A DNA stretch of 64,000 nucleotides from contig NZ_LN906597.1 of assembly GCF_001460935.1 (NCBI RefSeq), forward strand, positions 1,317,825-1,381,824, read 5' to 3'. The DNA is from Candidatus Ichthyocystis hellenicum. Lineage in GTDB: Bacteria > Pseudomonadota > Gammaproteobacteria > Burkholderiales > 2013Ark19i. Of this stretch, positions 46,458-55,626 are shown piece by piece. Position 1 is the stretch's first letter; the number at the start of each line of letters is the position of its first letter. A program made the position numbers and the translations under genes. The notes beneath the pieces are model-generated. The model was given only the letters and a program-made list of their open reading frames with translations, was not told where the DNA came from and ran no database searches.

Positions 46458-47194
46458 AATTGGTCCTCGTTACTATGACTGATAAGTCCAGGTATGGTTA
46501 GTTTCTTCTCAATGGATTGTAAAACCAGAAATGTAACAAAGTTAAGGAGGAAGTACAATCCAGTAACAATGCAAGTTATTTCAACTATTTGAGAAGTTTT
46601 TTCTATAAGCTGTTTGTATTGGAAGTATATTTCCGTAACACCTATAGCATAAGTTACCGATGAATTTTTTATATTATTCATGGCTTCTGAAGTTATGGAT
46701 GGAATTATCATCCGCAGTGCTGCTGGTAACAAAATATATTTATATATTTGGAACCTTTTCATTCCTAGAGCTCTTCCTGCATTACGCATTCCCTCCGGAA
46801 GGCTGTCTATGCCTGCTTTGATTTGTACAGCAAGGCGACTTGATGTAAAAAATGATAGACCGATAATTCCAAAGAATATCGGAGAAACATTCTGTTTCAA
46901 CCAGTCTCCCGTATCAGGTGATAGGAACTCTGGAACAACAAAAAACCATAAAAAAAGCTGTACCAGGAGAGGTATATTGCGAAAAATATTAATGTAAAAA
47001 ATAGCAATTAAAGAAACAAATTTATTTCTGATCGTTGCCATTACTCCTACGGCAGTTCCTAACACAAACGCTAAAGCAAATGACGATGTAGCTACAGCTA
47101 TTGTGTATCCCAAACCGACAAGAATCAGGTTTCCGTAAATGTGGCCATCATACCCCTCCTTTAGAAAGAACAACCAATCCCAATTGTATTGCAT
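46454..47194 (-). CDS. gltJ: Glutamate/aspartate ABC transporter, permease
   Basis: Second membrane subunit, 246 residues as in GltJ. Features: IYINIFRNIPLLVQLFLWFF, typical of the HisMQ group, and the EAA-like loop GRALGMKRFQIYKYILLPAA. An AGGAG-like site precedes the ATG. Together with the neighbouring permease it should form the heterodimeric channel. Confidence 0.88.
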   Translation of the reverse strand: MQYNWDWLFFLKEGYDGHIYGNLILVGLGYTIAVATSSFALAFVLGTAVGVMATIRNKFVSLIAIFYINIFRNIPLLVQLFLWFFVVPEFLSPDTGDWLKQNVSPIFFGIIGLSFFTSSRLAVQIKAGIDSLPEGMRNAGRALGMKRFQIYKYILLPAALRMIIPSITSEAMNNIKNSSVTYAIGVTEIYFQYKQLIEKTSQIVEITCIVTGLYFLLNFVTFLVLQSIEKKLTIPGLISHSNEDQL

Positions 47195-47223
47195 GAAGGT
47201 CTCCTTTTAGTAAGTCTATCGAG

Positions 47224-48144
47224 CTAGCCATCAGCAGAAAAATCGTTAGGATGATTAAATAACTCCTGGGTATCATTAGATAAAGGTATTGATACGTTTA
47301 GTCCGTTAGGAGGTATTGGAGACATAAACCACTTTTTGTAAATCAATATGATATTTCCAGATGTCATGATTTTATTTAATGTATCATCGACAATTTTCTT
47401 AAATTTAGGATCATTTTTACGTAACATTAAAGCATACGGTTCTGATTTTAGTGATTCAGGAAGAATAACAAATCTATTTGCTCTGCCACGTATACGAGCT
47501 CTGAGTCCGTAGAGTATGCTGTCGTCATTAACAAACGCAGATGCTCTTCCTGTCATCAGCAATAGGAAAGAGTTAGCGTGGTCTTTACCGTATATTATGT
47601 TAAAACTCAGCTTATTTTTTCTGGCAAATTTAGCCAGTGTGTTGTCAGATGATGTTCCTGATGAAATTACAACTACCTTTTTTCCGATGGTTTTGAAGTC
47701 CTTGATGCTACTGCCAGATTTTACCATCATTTTTGTATGTGCTAGAAATATACTGTTGCTAAAATCTGCTTGTTTGCGACGAGACTTCAGGTTGCTTGTG
47801 GACCCGCAATCTATGTCTATGGTTCCACTTTGAAGCAAAACTATCCGGTTCTGGGACGTTATTGGTATAAACTTAAGTTTTATATCGCTTAGGCCAAGGT
47901 TATCTTTTATAGCTTCAGCAATCTCTCGACATAAATCTATGCTGTAGCCAACTGCTTTTTGCTTATCATCTAGGTATGAGAAAGGAATCGAGGAAGTTCT
48001 GTACCCAATTATCAAAGTGTGAGTGTTCAGTATGCTATCCAAAGTACCTCTATCAGCCCAACTATTTATTGGATAAATAATAAAAATCAATAAGATATAC
48101 AAAACTTTCTTGATAATATTTAGTTTTTTAAAAACAAACACCAT
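47224..48144 (-). CDS. gltI: Glutamate/aspartate-binding periplasmic protein
   Basis: Captures the amino acid for the importer. The ATG at 48144 gives a good signal peptide (KK, then LYILLIFIIYPINSWA); the open frame reaches a TTG at 48174, which is less likely. The mature part shows the signature of the GltI/AatJ group: IGYRTSSIPFSYLDDKQKAVGYS, TSQNRIVLLQSGTIDIDCGS. Family knowledge points to glutamate or aspartate. With aspA nearby, aspartate uptake for fumarate production is an attractive reading. Confidence 0.9.
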   Translation of the reverse strand: MVFVFKKLNIIKKVLYILLIFIIYPINSWADRGTLDSILNTHTLIIGYRTSSIPFSYLDDKQKAVGYSIDLCREIAEAIKDNLGLSDIKLKFIPITSQNRIVLLQSGTIDIDCGSTSNLKSRRKQADFSNSIFLAHTKMMVKSGSSIKDFKTIGKKVVVISSGTSSDNTLAKFARKNKLSFNIIYGKDHANSFLLLMTGRASAFVNDDSILYGLRARIRGRANRFVILPESLKSEPYALMLRKNDPKFKKIVDDTLNKIMTSGNIILIYKKWFMSPIPPNGLNVSIPLSNDTQELFNHPNDFSADG

Positions 48145-48499
48145 GTGATAATCCCATTCAGTTGAGGATGCCAAGCGTCACAGGATAATAGATAACTGGA
48201 TATAGATAAAGAGATGTTGTTGTTTATTTTCTAGTTTCTAGTTTCTGTGACCTTAATTGAGTAATTGAGTAATATTATGTGGCAGATTTTGACTTTACTT
48301 TAAGTAATTTTTCGACTAAAATGCCGGGCTTTGTGTGCACGTTGTCCTCTCTTGGATATTGGGTTGCTTGATTTGTTTTTTGCGTCGCTCTGTGATCTGG
48401 CTCGGGGCTGGATGAAGTATAGTTGGAGTGGTCATATATTAATTGCTTTGATGGTGCTGGTGTGAGTTGTTTCCTTGTTTCGCGACGCTGTTTTATTTT
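48145..48499. other. Intergenic gap with short direct repeats
   Basis: No gene seen. Contains small tandem repeats (TTCTAG units near 48230 and TTGAGTAA units near 48258) and, from about 48330, a patch of higher GC without a trusted frame. The promoter of the gltIJKL operon should lie here but is not obvious. Confidence 0.45.
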
Positions 48500-49282
48500 T
48501 CACTTTGGTTGGTGTGTTTCTGGTTTGTTGGCAGAGTGTTCCGATTGAGGGTTACTTGCCTGATTAGCGTTTTCCACAGCGGCATTTTGATTGTTGGTTT
48601 CTGCCTTGGTTTCCGTAGGCTTGCTTCTGAATGAAGAGTGTAGTAAAAATGCAGACATTGATAGCATAGAAAACAAGGAGCCGATTAAGGTCATACCGAT
48701 CGATATATTGGGATCAAGCAAATTAAGGTTTAGTTCACTAAGTGTCGATTCTAATTTTCTGCAAGAATTATCTCTTTCCATTAAGTTGGTACAGAAGCTG
48801 CCCTCTGGATCTAGTCTATCAGAAGAAGAGTTGTTCTCACACAATCTAGAGTAAAGGCCGTTAAAATTTTGGCATTCCACGCACGACATTCCGACAATTG
48901 TAGATACTAACGAAAGGCTAAAAATTAGACATGTGATTGTGGAAATTGCTTTTTCACACCTGCTACTCTTAGGAGATTTTGTTTCTGCATCCAATAAATT
49001 TTCTGTTGAACTTCCAGCTTCAATGGAAACTAGTGTATGTAATGTCTCGCTTTCAGAATGCATTTCCGCTATTCCCAATGAAGAACATGAGTTATCGTGG
49101 TCAGCAAAAGCCTGACGTTGGTAGCAAGAACCACCATTACCCAGCTCAAGAATAGCTGTTCTAACTTTTTCCTCATCAGACAGTGCAGATAGCAACTCGT
49201 CGCAACTAATTTCAGTATTGTTTTGGGCACATGATTGGCAATTGGTGGCATCAGAAATGCTTCCATATGTAGTTTTGTTCAT
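48500..49282 (-). CDS. Two-TM protein with Cys-rich loop (260 aa)
   Basis: Unrecognised. ATG follows AGGA. A Ser/Glu-rich N-terminal region (1-110), membrane segment 112-133, a loop of about 58 residues (134-192) with five Cys, membrane segment 193-214 and a polar Asn/Gln/Glu tail. The loop text FCTNLMERDNSCRKLEST lines up with FYCHNKLSEKANCESLLET of the next gene upstream, so the two are diverged tandem paralogues. The N- and C-termini would face the same side. Confidence 0.75.
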   Translation of the reverse strand: MNKTTYGSISDATNCQSCAQNNTEISCDELLSALSDEEKVRTAILELGNGGSCYQRQAFADHDNSCSSLGIAEMHSESETLHTLVSIEAGSSTENLLDAETKSPKSSRCEKAISTITCLIFSLSLVSTIVGMSCVECQNFNGLYSRLCENNSSSDRLDPEGSFCTNLMERDNSCRKLESTLSELNLNLLDPNISIGMTLIGSLFSMLSMSAFLLHSSFRSKPTETKAETNNQNAAVENANQASNPQSEHSANKPETHQPK

Positions 49283-49421
49283 AATTTATTCCTAATAATA
49301 AAAATATTGTTGGTGAAACTGCGAAACATTAACGAAATATTTATTCAAACGTCATGCTAGCAATACTTAAACAATTTAGTTGTGAATTATGTCAGCAATA
49401 TTACAGATACTATATTAATAT

Positions 49422-49443
49422 TATTTCACCTACTGGTGAAATA
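49422..49443. repeat. 9-bp perfect inverted repeat
   Basis: TATTTCACC (49422-49430), TACT, GGTGAAATA (49435-49443), about 140 bp upstream of the start at 49282. It is a candidate operator; no T run follows. Confidence 0.55.
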
Positions 49444-49520
49444 TGTGCTTTGATTTTCAATCTTGTGTTTTTGATAATCATAGTGGGTTTAATCAAACAA
49501 ATATGTTAACTTGTAACAAG

Positions 49521-49540
49521 AGGCCTCATGACAGAGGCCT
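49521..49540 (-). terminator. GC-rich stem-loop after 49632-50354 gene
   Basis: AGGCCTC and GAGGCCT around a 6-nt loop form a perfect 7-bp stem in very AT-rich sequence, about 90 bp past the stop of the gene at 49632. There is no clear T run, so intrinsic termination is uncertain. The rest of the 49283-49631 gap shows no gene. Confidence 0.4.
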
Positions 49541-49631
49541 AAGGTGTCTTTAATCACATATGATATTTTTTCGAAAACTATCAGTTTTTAGCAGTTAATC
49601 ATTATTAATTAAATCTGTTTTCATTTGTAGT

Positions 49632-50354
49632 TTATACACTATTTTCTCTGTTGATACTGGAAGGTTGTGACGTTTTTCCAAATTCAATCATACTAATGCT
49701 GTCAGATTCTTCTATTTTTTCATTCTTGCTGAAACTAGATACGGCAGAGTAAACAGTTAAAAATAAACATAGTAAGCATGATAGTAACAGATATGGGTAA
49801 GCATTTCCTAAACCAGTGTCTCCAATAGTTTCCAAAAGAGATTCACAATTAGCTTTTTCTGATAATTTATTATGGCAATAGAACTCTCCTACATCACCAA
49901 TTGATGACGATTTTGTATTGAAGCAATTAGATGATTCTGATTTTGCTTTTTCTTTTGCACTTTCTAAAAAAGATTCGCAAGTACGTTCTAACATTCCTAC
50001 AACTCCTAGAACTAATAATGCAGATGTTATGCTCATTCCAGTTAAAAAAAGAATTTCTTCTTTTCCTGGAGGACATGCCAATAATTTGGATTTATCAATA
50101 TCTTCTGTAGTGAATTCGTCTTTAGGTATTGAAGAACCTATATTGGATTCTCCTGTACAGTTTTCTAATGATGAGGTATTGTTAGGTGATTCTGGATCAC
50201 TTTCAGATCCAATATGACTGCCCTTAAGGCACATATTGCTAGCATTATGTTGTTTATCTTGAGTTGATGATGATAATGATGATTCTTGCTGATCAACTGA
50301 CGAATATGAATGTACTTCTATTACAGAAATAGTATCTAATTTAAAATCGGACAT
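49632..50354 (-). CDS. Two-TM protein with Cys-rich loop (240 aa), paralogue of 48500-49282
   Basis: Unrecognised. GAGG lies 8 nt before the ATG. A Ser-rich N-terminus (1-95), membrane segment 100-121, a loop (122-185) with Cys 126, 144, 160 and 170, membrane segment 186-207, and a Ser/Glu-rich tail. Loop spacing and the second half of the loop match the neighbouring gene; the termini do not. The hairpin with two cytosolic-type tails recalls inclusion-membrane proteins by layout only. Confidence 0.75.
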   Translation of the reverse strand: MSDFKLDTISVIEVHSYSSVDQQESSLSSSTQDKQHNASNMCLKGSHIGSESDPESPNNTSSLENCTGESNIGSSIPKDEFTTEDIDKSKLLACPPGKEEILFLTGMSITSALLVLGVVGMLERTCESFLESAKEKAKSESSNCFNTKSSSIGDVGEFYCHNKLSEKANCESLLETIGDTGLGNAYPYLLLSCLLCLFLTVYSAVSSFSKNEKIEESDSISMIEFGKTSQPSSINRENSV

Positions 50355-51249
50355 TTTTTTCCTCGTTACTTGTATGGTATTTTATAAGAACAGTTTTAAT
50401 TAAGTTTTTCATGTAGCTATATTTATTCATCTCATTTATTTATTATTTGTAAGAGGAATGTTTTAACGTATCAAATGTGATTTAAGTAATATAAATAATG
50501 TTACAAATAAAAAATTCTATTTTAATCAGTTGGTTAATTAAGCAAGTGGCATTAATGTAATAAGATGATATAAGCATAAAAAATATCAACTATTAAAAAA
50601 TAATCTTGTTTAAGATTATTAATTGCTAAAATACAATGTATGTTTTTGTTTTATTGATGATCCCATAAGTGTATCAATATTTTGATAGATGGTATTGTCA
50701 TGATAGTTCATGTACAATTACACACTTTAGTACTATTTGGTTATAAGTCTTTCAAAATTATAATAAACAGTAAGTTGTAAATGATAGAGTTGCGCACAAT
50801 GAAGTGACTACAGATAATGGATTTATTTACCTTAATTTACTACTAATAAATCTTTATCATACTGGTACTGTTAATCCAGTAAAATTGTTGCAAAATGTAA
50901 ATAGAGTTTGTGCTGTATTGCTACTTTTTCTTTGTTAACATTAATTATTATTGAATTTATATTCATTAATCTAGTTATGTATTGCGTATTTAGCACAATG
51001 ATAATATGAAGTTTTAGTGGGAAATGCCATAATTAATATTAGTTATGTGCGTAACTGCAGGTATATTCATTTGTGAGTTTGTAGATTCATACCTAAAGTG
51101 TAGGCATTAATACTTACTGATATGAGTGTTTCCACTATCTTTATTTAATTTGAGTGCCAGTGTGATATTTACATTGACCAGGAAAAGTTATTTATCCTTA
51201 ATGGGACATACAGGATCTATTTATAAACTTTCACGGTCATGAGGAAATG
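50355..51249. other. AT-rich gap without genes
   Basis: About 900 bp between the two-TM gene and aspA. No open frame of note, no RNA gene and no family relic recognised. It may be a fully eroded gene. Confidence 0.5.
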
Positions 51250-51258
51250 AAAAACTAA

Positions 51259-51283
51259 AGGTAAGAACTTATTTGCCTTACCT
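51259..51283 (-). terminator. Intrinsic terminator of aspA
   Basis: On the minus strand AGGTAAG, an 11-nt loop and CTTACCT form a perfect 7-bp stem followed by TTAGTTTTTC, 16 bp after the aspA stop. Confidence 0.65.
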
Positions 51284-51298
51284 CTATTTAAGTTGTAG

Positions 51299-52747
51299 TT
51301 ACTTTTTCTGTGTATGGGACGATTTTTTTTTCGATCTTGGATACTGATGAGATGGATGAGTTAGTGAATAACTTGATAATGCATCGTCTATTTCTTCTTC
51401 TGAAATGTCGTTGCTTTCCAAAACGAGACTTTTTATGGTTCGATTTGTTTCTAAAGCGCATTTGGCCAAGTTAGCCGCTTCCTCGTATCCTATTATCGGA
51501 GAAAGTGCAGTGGCAAGAGATACTGATCTGGAGACCCGATCTGCTAATTTTTCCCTATCCGCTGTTATTCCTCTTACGCAAGATCTATCCAAGGTTTGGC
51601 ATCCTGTAGTTAGGTAATGACAACTCTCGAAAAGGCACTTTGCCATGATAGGCTCGAAGGCATTGAGCTGAAGCTGACCGGCTTCAGCTGCAAGAGAGAT
51701 GGTGAGGTCATTTCCTATTACTTGGAAGCATATCTGATTAACTACTTCGGGAATTACCGGATTAACTTTACCTGGCATAACGCTGGATCCTGCAGCTCTT
51801 GGTGGTAGCCTGATATCACCGAATCCAGCTTGAGGTCCAGAAGACATGAGACGCAGGTCGCTACAAATCTTAGAAAGAGTGATGGCAAATTGCTTGAGAG
51901 TATTCGAAAATCCAACAAATACGGCAGTATCTTGTGTTGCAGCTACGTAATTGGAGGCTTGGAAAAGATCAAGCTCAGTTATATCTGATAATCTTTTGCA
52001 GGACATTTCTGCGTACATAGGTTCGGTATTTATTCCCGTACCTATAGCAGTGCCGCCAAGATGTATTTCAGCTAATGTTCTTTTGCAAAATTCAAATCCA
52101 GACAACAATCTTTTAAGCATTGCTGATTGTGCAGAAAAGACTTGTTTTAAAGTTACGGGGACAGCATCCTGTAACTGAGTACGAGCAATAATCAGAACAT
52201 CTGATAATTCCTCTGCCTTTGCTTCAATAGAGTCGCACAATTCTTTGACTGATAGACAAAATTCATCAATCATGCGTATACATGTTATCTTTATACTAGT
52301 GGGGTAAACATCATTAGTACTCTGGGATCTGTTGACGTCGTCTACAGGGTGGATAACATCATATCTGCCTTTATCATATCCCATTATTTCAAGAGCTATG
52401 TTAGCTATAATCTCGTTGGCATTCATGTTTGTGGAAGTGCCAGCTCCACCCTGGATAGGGTCAATGATAAATTGGCTATCATACTGGTTAGATTCTACTC
52501 TGATGCACGCTTCTACTATAGCTTGACCAACTTCTTTCTTTATGAGACCAAGCTCTATGTTAACTTCTGCTGCAGCCCTTTTAACCTCTGCTATTGCTCT
52601 TACAAACTTAGGTTCTTCACCTATGTAGCGACGAGTAATGGGGAAGTTATCAATTGCACGAGCAGTATGAATACCCCAATAAACTTCGTGAGGTATTAGC
52701 CACTGTCCTAAACTGTCGTGCTCAACACGGGTTTCGGTTTCGTCCAT
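51299..52747 (-). CDS. aspA: Aspartate ammonia-lyase
   Basis: Splits aspartate into fumarate and ammonia in the cytoplasm. 482 residues, standard for AspA. The fumarase/aspartase signature GSSVMPGKVNP stands at 320-330, with GGAGTSTNMNANE (100-112) and the RSQSTNDVYPTS stretch (140-151). AspA is favoured over fumarase C by the overall N-terminus (EHDSLGQ..IP.EVYWGI.TARA.DNFPI). A monocistronic gene on the minus strand, divergent from rpsF. Confidence 0.94.
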   Translation of the reverse strand: MDETETRVEHDSLGQWLIPHEVYWGIHTARAIDNFPITRRYIGEEPKFVRAIAEVKRAAAEVNIELGLIKKEVGQAIVEACIRVESNQYDSQFIIDPIQGGAGTSTNMNANEIIANIALEIMGYDKGRYDVIHPVDDVNRSQSTNDVYPTSIKITCIRMIDEFCLSVKELCDSIEAKAEELSDVLIIARTQLQDAVPVTLKQVFSAQSAMLKRLLSGFEFCKRTLAEIHLGGTAIGTGINTEPMYAEMSCKRLSDITELDLFQASNYVAATQDTAVFVGFSNTLKQFAITLSKICSDLRLMSSGPQAGFGDIRLPPRAAGSSVMPGKVNPVIPEVVNQICFQVIGNDLTISLAAEAGQLQLNAFEPIMAKCLFESCHYLTTGCQTLDRSCVRGITADREKLADRVSRSVSLATALSPIIGYEEAANLAKCALETNRTIKSLVLESNDISEEEIDDALSSYSLTHPSHQYPRSKKKSSHTQKK

Positions 52748-53040
52748 GGTTTGTGCCTTTCTTTTCCCCTGTAATCTCTTTCAAGTTTTTCACCGTCTAT
52801 GGTGATCTATTTTGCAGCCATTTTTGAGGTGGTACGTATATGTTATTTATCATTTGCTAAAATTCAACGGAGTAATATCACTAATGACTACCAGTAATAG
52901 TTTTTACATCAGCAATTATTGAGTCTAGTCGGGCGTTTTAGCAAATGAGAGTTGTAATTTGCAAAATTAATTTTTGTTGTAAAAAGATGAAAAATTGATA
53001 CGTGATTTTTGGCAATTATCATCTATTGCTACTTTGGAGA

Positions 53041-53068
53041 TTGCAATATTCTTCAATACAGCTAGAAT
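53041..53068 (+). promoter_or_regulatory. Likely sigma-70 promoter of the rpsF operon
   Basis: TTGCAA at 53041-53046 and TAGAAT at 53063-53068 with a 16-bp gap, about 70 bp before the rpsF start. The remainder of the aspA-rpsF gap (52748-53138) holds no gene. Confidence 0.5.
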
Positions 53069-53138
53069 AGCAACTATCCTTGCCCTTCTGACTATTCATA
53101 GTTAGAGCAGAGAGGGCTTATTCCATAAGGAGCTTGTT

Positions 53139-53579
53139 ATGAGGTACTACGAAGTGGTTCTTATTGTGCACCCTGATCAAAGTGAGCAGGTTCAGGCTAT
53201 GGTTGGGCGTTACACCAATATGGTAGTTAGTGGTGGTGGATCCATCTCTCGTTTAGAAGATTGGGGTCGCAGGCAGCTTTCTTACCCCGTTGAGAAGATT
53301 CACAAAGCCCATTATGTTTTGATGAACATTGAGTGTTCCCACGATTCTTTAACTGAACTCGAGCACGCCTTTCGTTTTAATGATGCAATCTTGCGTTACC
53401 TTATTGTGCGTCGTTATGAAGCTGTATCGTCTCCTTCTCCCATGATGAAAGAGGATAAGTCTCGCTCTTTGCTTAAGGAGGAGAAAGCATCCGTTGATAC
53501 TAACACCCAGTCTGAAGACAGTGGGAGCGCGATCGATAATAATACAGAAGTTACTGATGAGGTTATTGTTACAGAGTAG
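53139..53579 (+). CDS. rpsF: 30S ribosomal protein S6
   Basis: Binds 16S rRNA with S18. [14 protein letters not shown] and the [20 protein letters not shown] stretch are diagnostic. AAGGAG lies 7 nt before the ATG. 146 residues, with an acidic, Ser/Asp-rich C-terminal extension beyond residue 100 somewhat longer than usual. First gene of the S6-PriB-S18-L9 operon. Confidence 0.96.
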   Translation: MRYYEVVLIVHPDQSEQVQAMVGRYTNMVVSGGGSISRLEDWGRRQLSYPVEKIHKAHYVLMNIECSHDSLTELEHAFRFNDAILRYLIVRRYEAVSSPSPMMKEDKSRSLLKEEKASVDTNTQSEDSGSAIDNNTEVTDEVIVTE

Positions 53580-53603
53580 CTTTATTCTTGAAGGGCCTTG
53601 TCT

Positions 53604-53939
53604 GTGTTAGCACCTAACCTTTCCCACGTCAATAGTGTTCACTTGTCTGGCGTTTTGCGGGAGTTGTCCTCTCCTCGTTATACTCCGTCAGGTTTGCCGG
53701 TGGTTGAAGGTGTTGTGTGTCATTTTTCTCATAGAGCGGGTGGTAATGTTCCTATGAGAGTTGATGTAGAAGTAAGATTTGTTTCTGTGGGTAGTGATTC
53801 TACTAGACTTGTGTCCTCGTTTATTGGCAGGACGATTTTTCTTGAGGGATTTTGGGGACCACACGGTATTTATCGTTTACCTGTGCTTCATGTAAATTCA
53901 TTTTGTTTTTTTTGTGATAGGGAAAGTGGTGATTTATGA
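53604..53939 (+). CDS. priB: Primosomal replication protein N
   Basis: A small single-strand-DNA-binding OB-fold protein that helps PriA restart stalled forks. Recognised from its place between S6 and S18 and the SSB-like text ([29 protein letters not shown]). The GTG at 53604 is preferred because GAAGGG lies 8 nt before it; a TTG at 53598 also opens the frame. It ends with ATGA overlapping rpsR. Confidence 0.85.
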   Translation: MLAPNLSHVNSVHLSGVLRELSSPRYTPSGLPVVEGVVCHFSHRAGGNVPMRVDVEVRFVSVGSDSTRLVSSFIGRTIFLEGFWGPHGIYRLPVLHVNSFCFFCDRESGDL

Positions 53940-54247
53940 GTACTCAACAGGTATCTTCTTCTTCCAAGTGGGGAGCAAAAAAATCTTCTTCTTCTAAGTC
54001 CAAGCGTCGTGACGTTTCAAGGGGTGTTACATTCAGGAGACATAAGTTTTGCCGATTTACTTCTGAAGGTATAAAGGAGATTGACTACAAGGATATTGAT
54101 CTATTATCTGCTTTTGTAACTGAGACAGGAAAGATCATTCCCGCTCGTCTGACTGGTACCAGTGCTTTTTATCAGCGCCAACTAACAACGGCCATAAAAA
54201 GGGCAAGATTTTTGGCTCTTCTGCCGTACACGGATGCTCACAAATAG
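53936..54247 (+). CDS. rpsR: 30S ribosomal protein S18
   Basis: The core is unmistakable ([24 protein letters not shown] and [15 protein letters not shown] in two halves of the protein). At 103 residues it is longer than the usual 75 or so, owing to a Ser/Lys-rich N-terminus of about 25 residues ([19 protein letters not shown]). It overlaps priB by 4 nt. Confidence 0.95.
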   Translation: MSTQQVSSSSKWGAKKSSSSKSKRRDVSRGVTFRRHKFCRFTSEGIKEIDYKDIDLLSAFVTETGKIIPARLTGTSAFYQRQLTTAIKRARFLALLPYTDAHK

Positions 54248-54287
54248 ATACTGCTATAATGCGGTTGCTGAATTTAAGGAGAATGAT

Positions 54288-54749
54288 GTGACTAAGTCGG
54301 TCATGGAAGTAATATTGATTGAAAATATTCCACCTCTTGGGAAATTAGGAGATATAGTTTCTGTAAAGATGGGATATGCGAGGAATTTCTTGTTGCCCAG
54401 TGGTAAAGTAAAGCGTGCTACAGAACAAAACAAGAAAGAATTCGATGTTCGGCGTGAGGAGCTGGAGAAGGCACAGAAAGCTAAATTGTCATCGGCACAA
54501 GAGTTGTCAGAAAAGATGAGTGGCCTGACTGTACAGATTGTTCAAAAAGCAGGAGTAGATGGAAGGTTGTTTGGTTCTGTTAGCGTTGCTGATATTCTTT
54601 TCCATGTGAACCAAAATGGATTTTCTATAGACAAGCGGTCTATTGTTCTTTCTCAACCAATAAAAACTGTTGGTGATTACGAGGTCGTTGTTTCTTTGCA
54701 CCCAGAGGTTTCTGTTTCTATAACTGTCTCCGTTTTGGGTGAGAATTAA
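54288..54749 (+). CDS. rplI: 50S ribosomal protein L9
   Basis: Two-domain L9: MEVILIENIPPLGKLGDIV and GYARNFLLPSGKVKRAT mark the rRNA-binding N-domain, then the long connecting helix and the C-domain. The GTG at 54288 has AAGGAG 6 nt upstream and gives 153 residues; an ATG at 54303 is the other candidate. The long frame from 54234 overlaps rpsR and is rejected. Confidence 0.94.
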   Translation: MTKSVMEVILIENIPPLGKLGDIVSVKMGYARNFLLPSGKVKRATEQNKKEFDVRREELEKAQKAKLSSAQELSEKMSGLTVQIVQKAGVDGRLFGSVSVADILFHVNQNGFSIDKRSIVLSQPIKTVGDYEVVVSLHPEVSVSITVSVLGEN

Positions 54750-54786
54750 TCTTGATGTAGCTTGTGTTTTTGCTAGTGGCGTGTAT

Positions 54787-55626
54787 ATGGCGGTTTGTCG
54801 CAGTTCTTTCTTTGGTCACTTAGGTCGTTACCAATCTCAGGTTTCGTCGTTGCTGTGTGTCGGTATTGATCCTGATCCTGATGTAATTGGTAACCCAGCT
54901 GAAGTTTATGCCTTTTGCGAAAATTTGGTTAAACAAACGGCTCCTTTTGTTTGCGCCTTCAAGATTCAAGTTGCTTGCTTCGCTGCTAATGCCCTTGAGA
55001 ATGATCTTAGGCGCATTATTGATTTTATCCATCTTAATTATCCCAATGTAAGTGTTATTTTAGACTCCAAACGCGGTGATATTCCTTCTACCGCTTGCTG
55101 GTATGCACGGGAATGCTTTGGGCGCTATTGTGCTGATGCTACAACGGTTCAACCATATTTGGGAGCAGATGCTATATTGCCTTTTTCTTCATATGATCAA
55201 AATGGACAGAGGGGTGTTTTTGTGCTTTGCAAAACATCTAATTTGGGTTCGTCCGATTTGCAGGAACTCAGGCTAGAGGATGATTTGCCTGTGTATATGA
55301 GTGTTGCCAGGATGGTATCTAAGTTTTGTTCCTCATATGATAATTGTGGCTTGGTTGTTGGTGCTACATATCCAGATGCTATTGCTCATATCCGTCTTCA
55401 TTTCCCTGATGTTTGGTTATTGATCCCAGGTGTTGGTGCTCAGGGGGGATCATTGGAAAGGGTTATGGATATTACCGGTGGTTATCGTGTTTTGATTACT
55501 GTTTCTCGTTCTGTTATCTATCCTTCTCGTTTTTTTACCGATAAAAATATGACTTCTGCTGATGCGGCATTGGCTATACGTGATCAAATAAATCTCGGGA
55601 AGTTAATGGCTTCTGATGAAAAATGA
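54787..55626 (+). CDS. pyrF: Orotidine 5'-phosphate decarboxylase (class 2)
   Basis: Last step of UMP synthesis. LDSKRGDI at 92-99 holds the catalytic Lys and Asp; CVGIDPDPDVIG near the N-terminus and PGVGAQGG near the C-terminus are typical of the longer class 2 enzymes. The ATG at 54787 gives 279 residues; a GTG at 54739 overlapping rplI is possible. It lies between rplI and dnaB, and its last bases overlap dnaB. Confidence 0.92.
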   Translation: MAVCRSSFFGHLGRYQSQVSSLLCVGIDPDPDVIGNPAEVYAFCENLVKQTAPFVCAFKIQVACFAANALENDLRRIIDFIHLNYPNVSVILDSKRGDIPSTACWYARECFGRYCADATTVQPYLGADAILPFSSYDQNGQRGVFVLCKTSNLGSSDLQELRLEDDLPVYMSVARMVSKFCSSYDNCGLVVGATYPDAIAHIRLHFPDVWLLIPGVGAQGGSLERVMDITGGYRVLITVSRSVIYPSRFFTDKNMTSADAALAIRDQINLGKLMASDEK

